A stretch of 12,759 nt of DNA from Oscillospiraceae bacterium. GTDB taxonomy: Bacteria > Bacillota > Clostridia > Oscillospirales > Ruminococcaceae. Shown in pieces: positions 1 through 6,775 of this stretch (its first letter is position 1; every line of letters starts with the position of its first letter). The translations under genes were made by a program, and so were the position numbers. The notes under the pieces are model-generated. The model was given only the letters and a program-made list of their open reading frames with translations, ran no database searches and was not told where the DNA came from. The stretch covers positions 1 to 12,759 of the forward strand of contig JAHHUE010000047.1 of NCBI GenBank assembly GCA_020024155.1. Direction: 5' to 3'.

Positions 1-55
1 CCACATAATTATTTAAAAACAAAAAGCCCCAATATAAATTGAAACTTTTTAAAAA

Positions 56-370
56 CTATGTAATGTTTAATTTTCGTATTTCTCTTCCCCATCCAGTAAG
101 AATAGCAACAACAAATACAATAAACAAGCATATTTGATATATAGCACCCATTGCTACTTGTACAGGTGATAATCCCGAAAATACAGCACCAATAAATACA
201 AATACACTCATAAATGGAACTACTGTTGGTAGTAAATTAGCTGCATCGTTAAATAGAGTAGTTCTTTGATATAGATAAATATTATTTGCTGAATCTATTT
301 TATTGAGAACCGTACCAAATGTAAATAAGGAAATAATAAATATTTTATATAAAATAATATTTTTATATAA
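56..370 (-). pseudogene. C-terminal remnant of a polytopic membrane protein
   Basis: On the minus strand a frame stays open from just after a stop at 371-373 to a TAG at 56-58, about 104 codons. The translation is clearly membrane-protein-like: a segment around FGTVLNKIDSANN, then LFNDAANLLPTVVPFMSVFV, a GLSPVQVAMGA loop and a very hydrophobic ICLFIVFVVAIL helix followed by a basic tail (GWGREIRK). There is no ATG or good ribosome binding site at the upstream end; the first in-frame ATG (209-211) would give only 51 residues, in the middle of a helix. The fragment lies downstream of the ATPase gene and its terminator, so it is probably the leftover 3' end of a transporter. I do not recognise the family with confidence. 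Hydrophobicity and absence of stops are seen; the pseudogene status is inferred. Confidence 0.5.
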
Positions 371-376
371 TTACAT

Positions 377-415
377 AAAAATACAACACAATCAATAAAA
401 AATGATTGTGCTGTA
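377..415 (-). terminator. Intrinsic terminator after the P-type ATPase gene
   Basis: Arms 382-394 and 403-415 pair over 13 positions with a single mismatch, around an A/T-only 8-base loop. Read on the minus strand the stem is followed by a run of five T (381-377). It lies 40 bases beyond the ATPase stop codon, so it plausibly ends the metal-cluster transcript. Confidence 0.65.
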
Positions 416-455
416 CATTTTAAAAATTCATATGATATTTGCCGATATAAACAAA

Positions 456-2570
456 TTACATATTATATATTTTTTTATTTTTACAAATTTTCTTTGGTTC
501 AGGAAGAGTGCTCATACTTCTTAAACTTACACCAAGTGTAGAAATATTGTGTAATGTTGCTGATGCTGCTGGTGGTAAAAGACCTATAACTCCAAGACCT
601 ATAAGCATTCCGTTAAATCCAATAACAAATCGATAGTTAGAGTTAATTCTTTCCATTAAAGACATTGAAATTTTACGCAATTTAACAATTTCCCACAGAG
701 TATCTGCTGGAATTGTAATGTCAGAAATTTCACGTGCAATTGCTGCGCCATCGTTAATAGCAATTCCTACATCAGCTTCAGATAGAGCTGGAGAGTCATT
801 TATACCATCTCCAACCATAATAACTGTATGACCTTCTTTATGCAAATCTGCCACAAATTTAGCTTTATCTGCTGGAAGAACTTCACCGCAGAATGTATCT
901 ACACCCAATTTTGATGCTACTGCTGATGCTGTACGATAACTATCACCAGTAAGCATTACTGTTTTCTTTATTCCCAAATCTCTTAAAGCATTAAGAACAT
1001 CTTTTGCCTCATCTCTTAATGGGTCAGAAATACAAATAACTGCTGAAAGCTTACCACTAACTGCCAAATATAAATGTGAATACTCTTCAGGAAGATTATC
1101 AAATTTCTCTTGTTCACCCTCTGGTATTGTACATTTTTCATCTTCAAATACAAAGTGTGAACTTCCTATAACCACTTTTTGTTCAAATACGGTACTTGCA
1201 ATTCCATGTGCAACAAGATACTCAACTTTAGAGTGAATTTCATCATGAGTCAGTCCTCGTTTTTGAGCTTCCTGCACAACAGCATTAGCCATAGAATGAG
1301 GAAAATGTTCTTCTAAGCAAGCAGCAAGGCGAAGCATTTCAGATTCTTCATTTCCACCAAAAGTAATAATTTGTACAACTTTTGGACAAGCATATGTCAA
1401 TGTACCTGTTTTATCAAAAACAATTGTATCAGCTTCTGCTACTGCTTCTAAGAATTTACCACCCTTAACTGTAATATGTTCTTTTCCTGCTTCTCTCATA
1501 GCTGAAAGTACAGCCAAAGGCATAGAGAATTTTATAGCACAAGAAAAATCTACCATTAGCACTGACAACGCACGCATAACATTACCTGTCAATACAAAGC
1601 TTAACAAACTTCCTGCAAATGTATAAGGAACAAGTTTATCAGCAAGTTTTGCTGCTTTGCTCTCTGCTTGTGACTTAACCTGTTCAGATTTTTCAATCAT
1701 AGTAACAATTTGGTCATATCTACTTGTACCTATGGATTGTTTAACTTCAAATACACATTCGCCTTCTTCAACAACTGTTCCTGCATATACTACACCACCT
1801 TCGTGTTTTGCAACAGGGATAGACTCACCAGTCAAAGATGCCTGATTTACTGTTATTTCTCCTTCTACGATAACACCATCAACAGGAATTATACTGCCTG
1901 TACGAACAACAATCTTATCACCTACATTAACATCTGATACAGAAACCAACACTTCTCCTTCATGTGTACGCAACCATACTCGGTCTACATTTAATGCCAT
2001 GCAGCGTGCCAAATCGTCCATTGATTTTTTTCTTGTCCATTCTTCCAAAAGCTCACCAAGCTCTAACAGAAACATAACTGTTCCGGCTGTACCAAAGTCT
2101 TTTCTACAAACAGAAATACCAATTGAAAGTGCATCTAATACATCAACTTTAAGTTCTCTTCTTAATACACATCTAAGCCCTCTTCTTAAAAAAGGAACCA
2201 TGTGCCATACAATACGAGCTATTTTCAATGGGTTTGGCAAGAATAATGTCGTAGCAAATTTGGTAATAATTTTCCCTACTAATTTTTCTTGGAATTGACG
2301 ATTTATTTCTCTACTACTACTCATAGGAAGTGTAATTGTGTTTTTTGCTTCTTTCCAAGAAAATTGGCTTATCGCAGACAAAACTTCATCTCGAGAACCT
2401 TTGTAGTTTAAAATAACACAACCTGTGCGTTCATGAACTATTACTTGTGTCGCCCATGATTTTCTTTGAAACCAAGCTTCCAAAAGGTCTGCTTCTTGCA
2501 AACTCATATGTTCTTTATTAACTTTAAATCTAATTCGCCCACAACTTTCATGCAAAATTATCGCATTCAT
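456..2570 (-). CDS. P1B-like heavy-metal-translocating P-type ATPase with SCA membrane motif
   Basis: A 704-residue integral membrane pump predicted to move a metal ion using ATP. Residues 1-75 resemble a degenerate HMA-type domain: HESCGRIRF at the start, but no CxxC metal site. Then come the actuator motif TGES (247-250), the phosphorylation site DKTGTLT with Asp386, an HFPHS motif (422-426) in the place of the SEHP histidine motif of the nucleotide domain, TGD (541-543) and GDGIND (587-592). The transmembrane metal motif, usually CPC or SPC, reads S343-C-A345 followed by IK, so the ion cannot be named from the motif. The C-terminal membrane region has NYRFVIGFN and LHNISTLGVSLRSM, usual for this family. 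The start at 2568-2570 follows AAGGAG with 9 bases of spacing. The gene is last in a cluster with DUF6110 and DUF6219 genes and an AraC regulator; iron or another divalent metal is a guess from context. Confidence 0.93.
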   Translation of the reverse strand: MNAIILHESCGRIRFKVNKEHMSLQEADLLEAWFQRKSWATQVIVHERTGCVILNYKGSRDEVLSAISQFSWKEAKNTITLPMSSSREINRQFQEKLVGKIITKFATTLFLPNPLKIARIVWHMVPFLRRGLRCVLRRELKVDVLDALSIGISVCRKDFGTAGTVMFLLELGELLEEWTRKKSMDDLARCMALNVDRVWLRTHEGEVLVSVSDVNVGDKIVVRTGSIIPVDGVIVEGEITVNQASLTGESIPVAKHEGGVVYAGTVVEEGECVFEVKQSIGTSRYDQIVTMIEKSEQVKSQAESKAAKLADKLVPYTFAGSLLSFVLTGNVMRALSVLMVDFSCAIKFSMPLAVLSAMREAGKEHITVKGGKFLEAVAEADTIVFDKTGTLTYACPKVVQIITFGGNEESEMLRLAACLEEHFPHSMANAVVQEAQKRGLTHDEIHSKVEYLVAHGIASTVFEQKVVIGSSHFVFEDEKCTIPEGEQEKFDNLPEEYSHLYLAVSGKLSAVICISDPLRDEAKDVLNALRDLGIKKTVMLTGDSYRTASAVASKLGVDTFCGEVLPADKAKFVADLHKEGHTVIMVGDGINDSPALSEADVGIAINDGAAIAREISDITIPADTLWEIVKLRKISMSLMERINSNYRFVIGFNGMLIGLGVIGLLPPAASATLHNISTLGVSLRSMSTLPEPKKICKNKKIYNM

Positions 2571-2588
2571 TCATTGATTCTCCTTCAT

Positions 2589-2613
2589 AAAAAAGAGCCG
2601 CATAAACGGCTCT
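2589..2613 (-). terminator. Intrinsic terminator inside the metal cluster, before the ATPase gene
   Basis: Minus-strand stem AGAGCCG/CGGCTCT (arms 2607-2613 and 2594-2600, loop of six) followed by six T (2594-2589). It begins 9 bases after the DUF6110 stop and ends just before the ATPase ribosome binding site. No separate ATPase promoter is visible between them, so the ATPase probably depends on read-through, giving less pump than small protein. Confidence 0.75.
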
Positions 2614-2622
2614 CTTACATTT

Positions 2623-2898
2623 TTATTCTTCTTCAGAACTTTCTATTTGAGCTGCTAACTCTTTTTCTTTTTCTTCTCTCAATTTTTCTTCATTGAGGTC
2701 CTTAGCTTCAGCTAAAATATCAGAAGCGCTTTCTTGCACGCTAGTAACTGTTTCCATTACATAGTCTTTCATACGCAAGCCTGCTGCTGTTGTGTGAACA
2801 TAAACTTTTTTTGCCTCTTTACTTGAAAGTAATTTAAAACCTGCAGAACCAAAAAGAGTTCCTCCTACAAAAAATGCTAATTTACTATATACACTCAT
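2623..2898 (-). CDS. DUF6110 family small membrane-anchored protein
   Basis: A 91-residue protein. Residues 6-25 form one hydrophobic, glycine-rich segment (KLAFFVGGTLFGSAGFKLLS) that should insert in the membrane. It is followed by a conserved-looking segment (SSKEAKKVYVHTTAAGLRMKDYVMETVTSVQE) and a highly charged glutamate/lysine-rich tail, likely helical or coiled coil, ending ESSEEE. From memory this matches the DUF6110 family, which occurs in gut Clostridia beside HMA/P-type ATPases; no biochemical function is known to me. The start follows AAAGGAAG. It lies 18 bases downstream of the 26-residue ORF and upstream of the ATPase, so it is probably an accessory of the metal pump. Confidence 0.85.
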   Translation of the reverse strand: MSVYSKLAFFVGGTLFGSAGFKLLSSKEAKKVYVHTTAAGLRMKDYVMETVTSVQESASDILAEAKDLNEEKLREEKEKELAAQIESSEEE

Positions 2899-2916
2899 TT
2901 TTAATCTTCCTTTCTT

Positions 2917-2997
2917 TTACTTTCGTTTGTATCCTGTAATCATTACCATGAACATACAAATCACGGCTCCCCAAGCCCAGAAACGGTGTTGTTTCAA
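2917..2997 (-). CDS. 26-residue single-helix protein, DUF6219-like, TTG start
   Basis: A small ORF below usual length limits: (M)KQHRFWAWGAVICMFMVMI then TGYKRK. A basic N-terminus, one hydrophobic helix with two Trp residues and a basic C-terminus make it a single-pass membrane peptide. Translation should begin at TTG (2995-2997), because a perfect AGGAGG stands 8 bases before it and no ATG or GTG start is available at that position. The sequence pattern H-x-x-W-A-x...ICMFMV...TGYK matches what I recall of the DUF6219 family, found beside DUF6110 and P-type ATPase genes. It is the first gene after an extended -10 promoter and 18 bases before the DUF6110 gene. Function unknown; a small regulatory subunit of the pump is inferred only from linkage. 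Confidence 0.8.
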   Translation of the reverse strand: MKQHRFWAWGAVICMFMVMITGYKRK

Positions 2998-3031
2998 ACC
3001 CGATTCCTCCTTTACAGTATATTTCATATAA

Positions 3032-3040
3032 ATTATAGCA
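3032..3040 (-). promoter_or_regulatory. Extended -10 promoter of the small-protein/ATPase cluster
   Basis: Minus-strand TGCTATAAT is a perfect extended -10 element. The -35 position (about 3055-3060, AAGACG) does not match TTGACA. Such a promoter usually needs an activator, and the adjacent upstream gene encodes an AraC-family regulator. Transcription would start near 3025 and give a short leader before the TTG-started ORF. Confidence 0.55.
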
Positions 3041-3061
3041 ATTTTTGTATGGCTCGTCTTG

Positions 3062-3988
3062 CTAAATTAGACCAAAATTTACATTTTTAGACATTTTTTT
3101 ATATTTTAATGGCGTGCAGTCATAATATTTCTTAAAAGCAACATTAAACTGACTTAACCCACTGTATCCAACTGATTGTGCAACCTGCAAAATAGTCATT
3201 GAAGAAAATTTAAGTAACTCTGATGCTTTTTTCATTCTTTTTTCCAAAATCCACGAATGAATAGGCTGACCATATATATTCTTAAATTCTCTTTTTAAAG
3301 ATGTTGAAGAAAGATGAAATTTTTGACACAACATTTCAATTGTGATTTTTTCATCTAAATGCAATTCTATATAAAAGCAAATGTCATTTATTCTTTCTGA
3401 CATTTGTCTGCTGTTTTTTAAACCACCTAAATATTTAGGTTGTATAATTTGTGAACTTAACATATATAAAAGCTCTATTGATTTCCAAATACAATAACAA
3501 TCTTGCTCTCTGTTGTCCAAATTTTCTAAGGAAGAAAATACAGAGAATAACCACGAGTTATTTTTTATAACTACACAGTTTCCAACTTTGTTTATATATT
3601 TAAGAATTATATCTATGTTTAAATCCCAGTTTCCAATAATGCGACATATAGCAAAAAGACTTTCTTCCGCTTTAAGTGGATTAACTGACACCAAAACACC
3701 TTCGATTTCATCATTGATATCAATATTATTTATACAATGTATATTAGAAATCAATATTGCTTCGTTTTTTTGAATAGAAATAGTTTGTTTATCTGTTTTA
3801 TTGATAAGTAAATTTCCCTTATAACAAAAAAATATTTCAAAAGAATGTTCGGATACAATCTCATTAAAATCAACAGATATTTTTTCTTTATGGTAAGGAA
3901 TTGAAAAATGGCACACTTCGATTCCTGGCACTGTTGAGTTACAAACGAAATTAGAAATATTTTTGCTTTTAAAAACTCTAGATAACAT
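3062..3988 (-). CDS. AraC-family transcriptional regulator
   Basis: A 308-residue protein. Residues about 200-297 form the double helix-turn-helix of AraC/XylS regulators: first helix pair around ITIEMLCQKFHLSSTSLKREFK with IYGQPIHSWI, second around ILQVAQSVGYSGLSQFNVAFKKYYDCTPLKYKK, both close to consensus. Residues 1-195 are the effector or dimerisation half, a cupin-like beta-rich region (FEIFFCYKGNLLIN...IQKNEAILIS) with scattered cysteines. The start at 3986-3988 is preceded by GGAG at 10 bases. It has its own promoter with an inverted repeat at the start site, and precedes the small-protein/ATPase genes on the same strand with a second, activator-type promoter between. I infer that it activates those genes; the effector, perhaps a metal or metal chelate, is not readable from sequence. 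Confidence 0.9.
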   Translation of the reverse strand: MLSRVFKSKNISNFVCNSTVPGIEVCHFSIPYHKEKISVDFNEIVSEHSFEIFFCYKGNLLINKTDKQTISIQKNEAILISNIHCINNIDINDEIEGVLVSVNPLKAEESLFAICRIIGNWDLNIDIILKYINKVGNCVVIKNNSWLFSVFSSLENLDNREQDCYCIWKSIELLYMLSSQIIQPKYLGGLKNSRQMSERINDICFYIELHLDEKITIEMLCQKFHLSSTSLKREFKNIYGQPIHSWILEKRMKKASELLKFSSMTILQVAQSVGYSGLSQFNVAFKKYYDCTPLKYKKMSKNVNFGLI

Positions 3989-4056
3989 ACTGTTACTACT
4001 CCAAATTAAATAGATTATTATTTATAACAAATAATATCTCAATTTAACATATACAG

Positions 4057-4072
4057 GTTAGCACTAGCTAAC
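4057..4072. promoter_or_regulatory. Perfect inverted repeat GTTAGC-ACTA-GCTAAC in AraC leader
   Basis: Six-base perfect arms with a four-base centre. It lies 9 bases downstream of the -10 box of the AraC gene, so it covers about +2 to +17, where a bound repressor would block transcription. The half-sites resemble those of DtxR/IdeR-type iron-regulator boxes (consensus TTAGGTTAGSCTAACCTAA), but the centre is wider, so the identity of the regulator is uncertain. Confidence 0.5.
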
Positions 4073-4080
4073 TAAAATAT

Positions 4081-4109
4081 AGTATAACCTTATTTTTGCT
4101 TTTTGTCTA
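4081..4109 (-). promoter_or_regulatory. Sigma-A-type promoter of the AraC regulator gene
   Basis: Minus strand: -35 TAGACA (4104-4109), exactly 17 bases of spacing, -10 TATACT (4081-4086). It leaves a leader of roughly 85 bases that contains the inverted repeat at 4057-4072. Confidence 0.65.
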
Positions 4110-4190
4110 CTATAATTTACAAATTTATTATAATTTCCAATAATTACTAAAAATGAAGTATATTTTATGTAAAAAGTTTATTTTTCTAAC

Positions 4191-4221
4191 AAAAAAGGCC
4201 TCAATTAAATCAAGACCTTTT
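4191..4221 (-). terminator. Intrinsic terminator of the two-component operon
   Basis: Arms 4210-4221 and 4193-4204 pair over 12 bases (some G-U) around a five-base loop, followed on the minus strand by T residues (4196-4191). It starts 15 bases after the response-regulator stop codon and separates this operon from the AraC gene downstream. Confidence 0.75.
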
Positions 4222-4235
4222 AATAATATTATAAA

Positions 4236-4979
4236 TCAATCATCTTCAAGTATATGTTTTCTATAATCTATTGGTGGAAATCCTATTTTTTCTTTAAATA
4301 TACGAGAAAAATAATGCTGACTTGAAAACCCGCATTTTTCAGAAATTTCTATCAATTTCATATCTGGACACTGCATAAGATACTCTATTGACTTTTCTAT
4401 TCTTAATTTTATCAATATATTTGAAAACGAACTATTGGTTTCATTTTTTATCATTCTTGTTATGTATGATTCTGACAAATTAAAAATTTCAGCCAATTTG
4501 TTAAGAGATAGTTCTGAATCTATAAAGTTATCTTGAATATACTTTAATATTTGCTGAACCGTTGTTTCCGGTTGTTTAACAAGAATATGTTGTGTAAGCT
4601 GATTCTTTTTCACTTGTTCTATGGCATCTTCTATCAAAGAAATAAGCTGAGATTTATCTATTGGTTTAAGTAAATAATCCATTACATTTAATCTACAAGC
4701 TTTTTGAGCATATTCAAATTCATCGTGCCCTGAAATAATAATAAAAACCGGATTTATGTTTTTATTATTGCATTGTTCAATTACAGATAAGCCTGATATT
4801 CCCGGCATATTTATGTCCATAAGAACGATATGTGGTTTATATTTTTGTATAGTTTCCAATGCTTCATTTCCATTTGATGCAAGTGCCACAATTTCTACTG
4901 GTAAATTACTTTTCTCAATTAAAGATTTTAGACCATTTCTTAAAATTGCCTCATCATCACATATTATTAAACGGTTCAT
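4236..4979 (-). CDS. YesN-type response regulator (REC + AraC DNA-binding domain)
   Basis: A 247-residue cytoplasmic regulator. The receiver domain (1-125) has the acidic pair Asp8-Asp9, phospho-acceptor Asp55 in LMDINMPGISG, Ser83 in the ISGHDEFEYA switch region and Lys106 in LLKPID. The C-terminal AraC-type HTH pair (about 143-241) contains SLNKLAEIFNLSESYITRMIK and LIEISEKCGFSSQHYFSRIFKEKIGFPPIDYR. The linker is short, about 15 residues, giving a compact member of this group. The start codon lies inside the kinase gene (23-base overlap) with AAAAGGAG just upstream, so the pair is translationally coupled. It is phosphorylated by the adjoining kinase and most likely controls the divergent reductase gene, where a 20-base-spaced direct repeat is found. 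The linkage is inferred; the domain calls are clear. Confidence 0.93.
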   Translation of the reverse strand: MNRLIICDDEAILRNGLKSLIEKSNLPVEIVALASNGNEALETIQKYKPHIVLMDINMPGISGLSVIEQCNNKNINPVFIIISGHDEFEYAQKACRLNVMDYLLKPIDKSQLISLIEDAIEQVKKNQLTQHILVKQPETTVQQILKYIQDNFIDSELSLNKLAEIFNLSESYITRMIKNETNSSFSNILIKLRIEKSIEYLMQCPDMKLIEISEKCGFSSQHYFSRIFKEKIGFPPIDYRKHILEDD

Positions 4980-6654
4980 TATTATCTCCTTTTATTAAAG
5001 GCAATATTATCCTAACAGAAGTTCCCTTACCTTTTTCAGATTTAAGTTGTATATCTGACTTATCGCCATATTCCAATTTTATTCTATTACATACATTTAT
5101 AAGTCCATAACAATCTTTAGGCTTCAAGCTCTCCATTTCTCTATGTATTTCAGCCAGCTTATCTTCATCTATGCCAACACCATCATCAATTATATCAATA
5201 CATAAACTATCTTTTTCTTGGTTTATATTTATTTGAATATGTCCCGCTGTAAGTTTTTGATTTATACCATGCTGAATTGCATTTTCAACAAGAGGCTGTA
5301 AAATCAACTTTGGTACATAAAAAGATGTGTCTGCATTAACATTGAAGCTATAATTCAGTGTATCTTCAAATCTGGTTTTTTGAATAACAAGATAGCTTTT
5401 AACATGTTCTATTTCCTTTGATAATGGTATAAACTCTTTTCCCTTACTCAATGAAATTCTAAAAAAAGTTGACAATGACTGAATTATTGTAACCATATCA
5501 TCTTGTCCGCTTTCATAAGCTTTCCACTGTAAAGTGTCAAGAGTGTTATAAAGAAAATGTGGATTTATCTGTGCTTGCAAAATACGAAGTTCTGAACGCC
5601 TTTTTTCTTTCTCATCCTGCACTATTCTGTCCATAAGCTGTTTTATACGCAAAATCATATTTTCATAGCTTTTAGAAAGCGAACCAATTTCGTCATTTGT
5701 ATTTATATCTACTATAACATCCAAATCTCCGTTTTCAACTTTTTTCATTGATTCCGTAAGCTTTTCAATTGGTCTGGTTATACCTTCTGCCAGTCTTCTA
5801 CTTAATATTATAACCATTATTATAGCAATAATAAATATTAACAACAAGTTTTTAGTAAGCTGTGTTGATGCTCTGTACATTATATTGGTATCTACTGCTG
5901 TGCAAAGATACCAATTTTCTGTGCACGGAATATTTGTGTAAAACACTGTTTTTTCATTCTGTACCAACTGTCTTGTGTCTTTTGAGTTTTTAATTTCACT
6001 AACAAGATTAAAAATTATATCATCATCGACCTTGCAACTTGTATAAATATTTCCATTTCCGTCCATTATCCAACTTGTTCCATTATAAAAATCAATTTGA
6101 TTTACAAATTCATCAAGTTTTTCAAGAGAAATAGCAGCATTTAAAAAGCCACAAACTTTGTCATTTTCATCTCTTAAAAGATAATGCAGAAGTGTTATTA
6201 AAGTGTCGTCTGCACGAGATTTTACTGGTTTACTGAAAATATATTCTTTATCTGATGTAAGCCCTTTTTTAAAATATTCTCTTTCTGATATATCAATAGA
6301 TAACTCATTTGTTACCCAACCTATACCATCATTATTCCCAACTGCGAATGTGGTAATATCACTGCCGTATTCTTCCCCGATTTCATTATTTAATCTGGTA
6401 ATGTATGGCAATATTTTTTCTATATCATTATTATTGTACTTTGCAAATACTGATATAACCTGAACCTCAGAAATACGGCTTTTCAGCCAGTTACCTATTT
6501 CTTCTGATTTAAATTCAAATGTTTGCGTTGAAAAAGAATTTACAACATTCTGATGTGATTTTTTTACAGTAGAAGTTGTTGCTATCATCAAAATTATAAA
6601 CACTGCCAAAGTAAGCAGTGAAAACACACTTAAAATTTTAGTGCTAAGCTTCAT
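4957..6654 (-). CDS. YesM/LytS-type sensor histidine kinase with dCache-like sensor and HAMP
   Basis: A 565-residue membrane kinase. TM1 about 7-29; an extracytoplasmic sensor about 36-262 with dCache-like features (SEREYFKKGL, YIFSKPVKSR, VCGFLNAAISLEKL); TM2 about 268-285; HAMP about 286-340 (ITRPIEKL...NDEIGSLSKSYENM); a His_kinase phosphorylation region with His366 in QAQINPHFLYNTLDTLQ; and a HATPase domain with N-box LQPLVENAIQHGI (Asn458), G1 box DDGVGI and G2-like YGLINVCNRI. It should sense a small molecule outside the cell and phosphorylate the overlapping response regulator. The start (6652-6654) follows GGGGGT. The gene is divergent from a secreted flavin reductase over 121 bases; by analogy with sensor-linked respiratory reductases I infer the ligand is the reductase substrate or a related compound. 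Confidence 0.93.
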   Translation of the reverse strand: MKLSTKILSVFSLLTLAVFIILMIATTSTVKKSHQNVVNSFSTQTFEFKSEEIGNWLKSRISEVQVISVFAKYNNNDIEKILPYITRLNNEIGEEYGSDITTFAVGNNDGIGWVTNELSIDISEREYFKKGLTSDKEYIFSKPVKSRADDTLITLLHYLLRDENDKVCGFLNAAISLEKLDEFVNQIDFYNGTSWIMDGNGNIYTSCKVDDDIIFNLVSEIKNSKDTRQLVQNEKTVFYTNIPCTENWYLCTAVDTNIMYRASTQLTKNLLLIFIIAIIMVIILSRRLAEGITRPIEKLTESMKKVENGDLDVIVDINTNDEIGSLSKSYENMILRIKQLMDRIVQDEKEKRRSELRILQAQINPHFLYNTLDTLQWKAYESGQDDMVTIIQSLSTFFRISLSKGKEFIPLSKEIEHVKSYLVIQKTRFEDTLNYSFNVNADTSFYVPKLILQPLVENAIQHGINQKLTAGHIQININQEKDSLCIDIIDDGVGIDEDKLAEIHREMESLKPKDCYGLINVCNRIKLEYGDKSDIQLKSEKGKGTSVRIILPLIKGDNNEPFNNM

Positions 6655-6677
6655 TTTTACCCCCGTGTTCGTGAAAG

Positions 6678-6707
6678 TGCAAATATTAGAAATTTAATGC
6701 AAATACT
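6678..6707. repeat. Direct repeat TGCAAATAyT, 20-base period, candidate activator site
   Basis: TGCAAATATT (6678-6687) and TGCAAATACT (6698-6707) are repeated with a 20-base step, about two helical turns, ending at the -35 position of the reductase promoter. Tandem half-sites next to -35 are the usual binding layout for AraC-type response regulators. No other pair was noticed in the window. Confidence 0.5.
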
Positions 6708-6735
6708 TTTTTGAATTATTATACTAAAATATAAT
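6707..6735 (+). promoter_or_regulatory. Reductase promoter (good -10, poor -35)
   Basis: -10 TATAAT (6730-6735) with TTTTTT at the -35 position (6707-6712), 17 bases apart. The perfect -10 with a non-consensus -35 abutting the direct repeat fits an activated promoter. TTGAAT at 6711-6716 is too close (13 bases) to serve as -35. Confidence 0.45.
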
Positions 6736-6746
6736 CGATAAATAAA
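6718..6746 (-). promoter_or_regulatory. Promoter of the two-component operon
   Basis: Minus strand -10 TATAAT (6718-6723) and TTTATT (6741-6746) at 17 bases. It overlaps the reductase promoter head-on, so polymerase binding at one would interfere with the other. The direct repeat at 6678-6707 then lies downstream of this start and could also mediate feedback. Confidence 0.4.
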
Positions 6747-6775
6747 TAACAATTTATTGGAAGGAAGAAAAACTT

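Noticed and set aside
1657..2298. Plus-strand open frames opposite the ATPase gene
   Set aside because: They are antisense to a complete, motif-rich ATPase reading frame, have unrelated composition and no ribosome binding sites.
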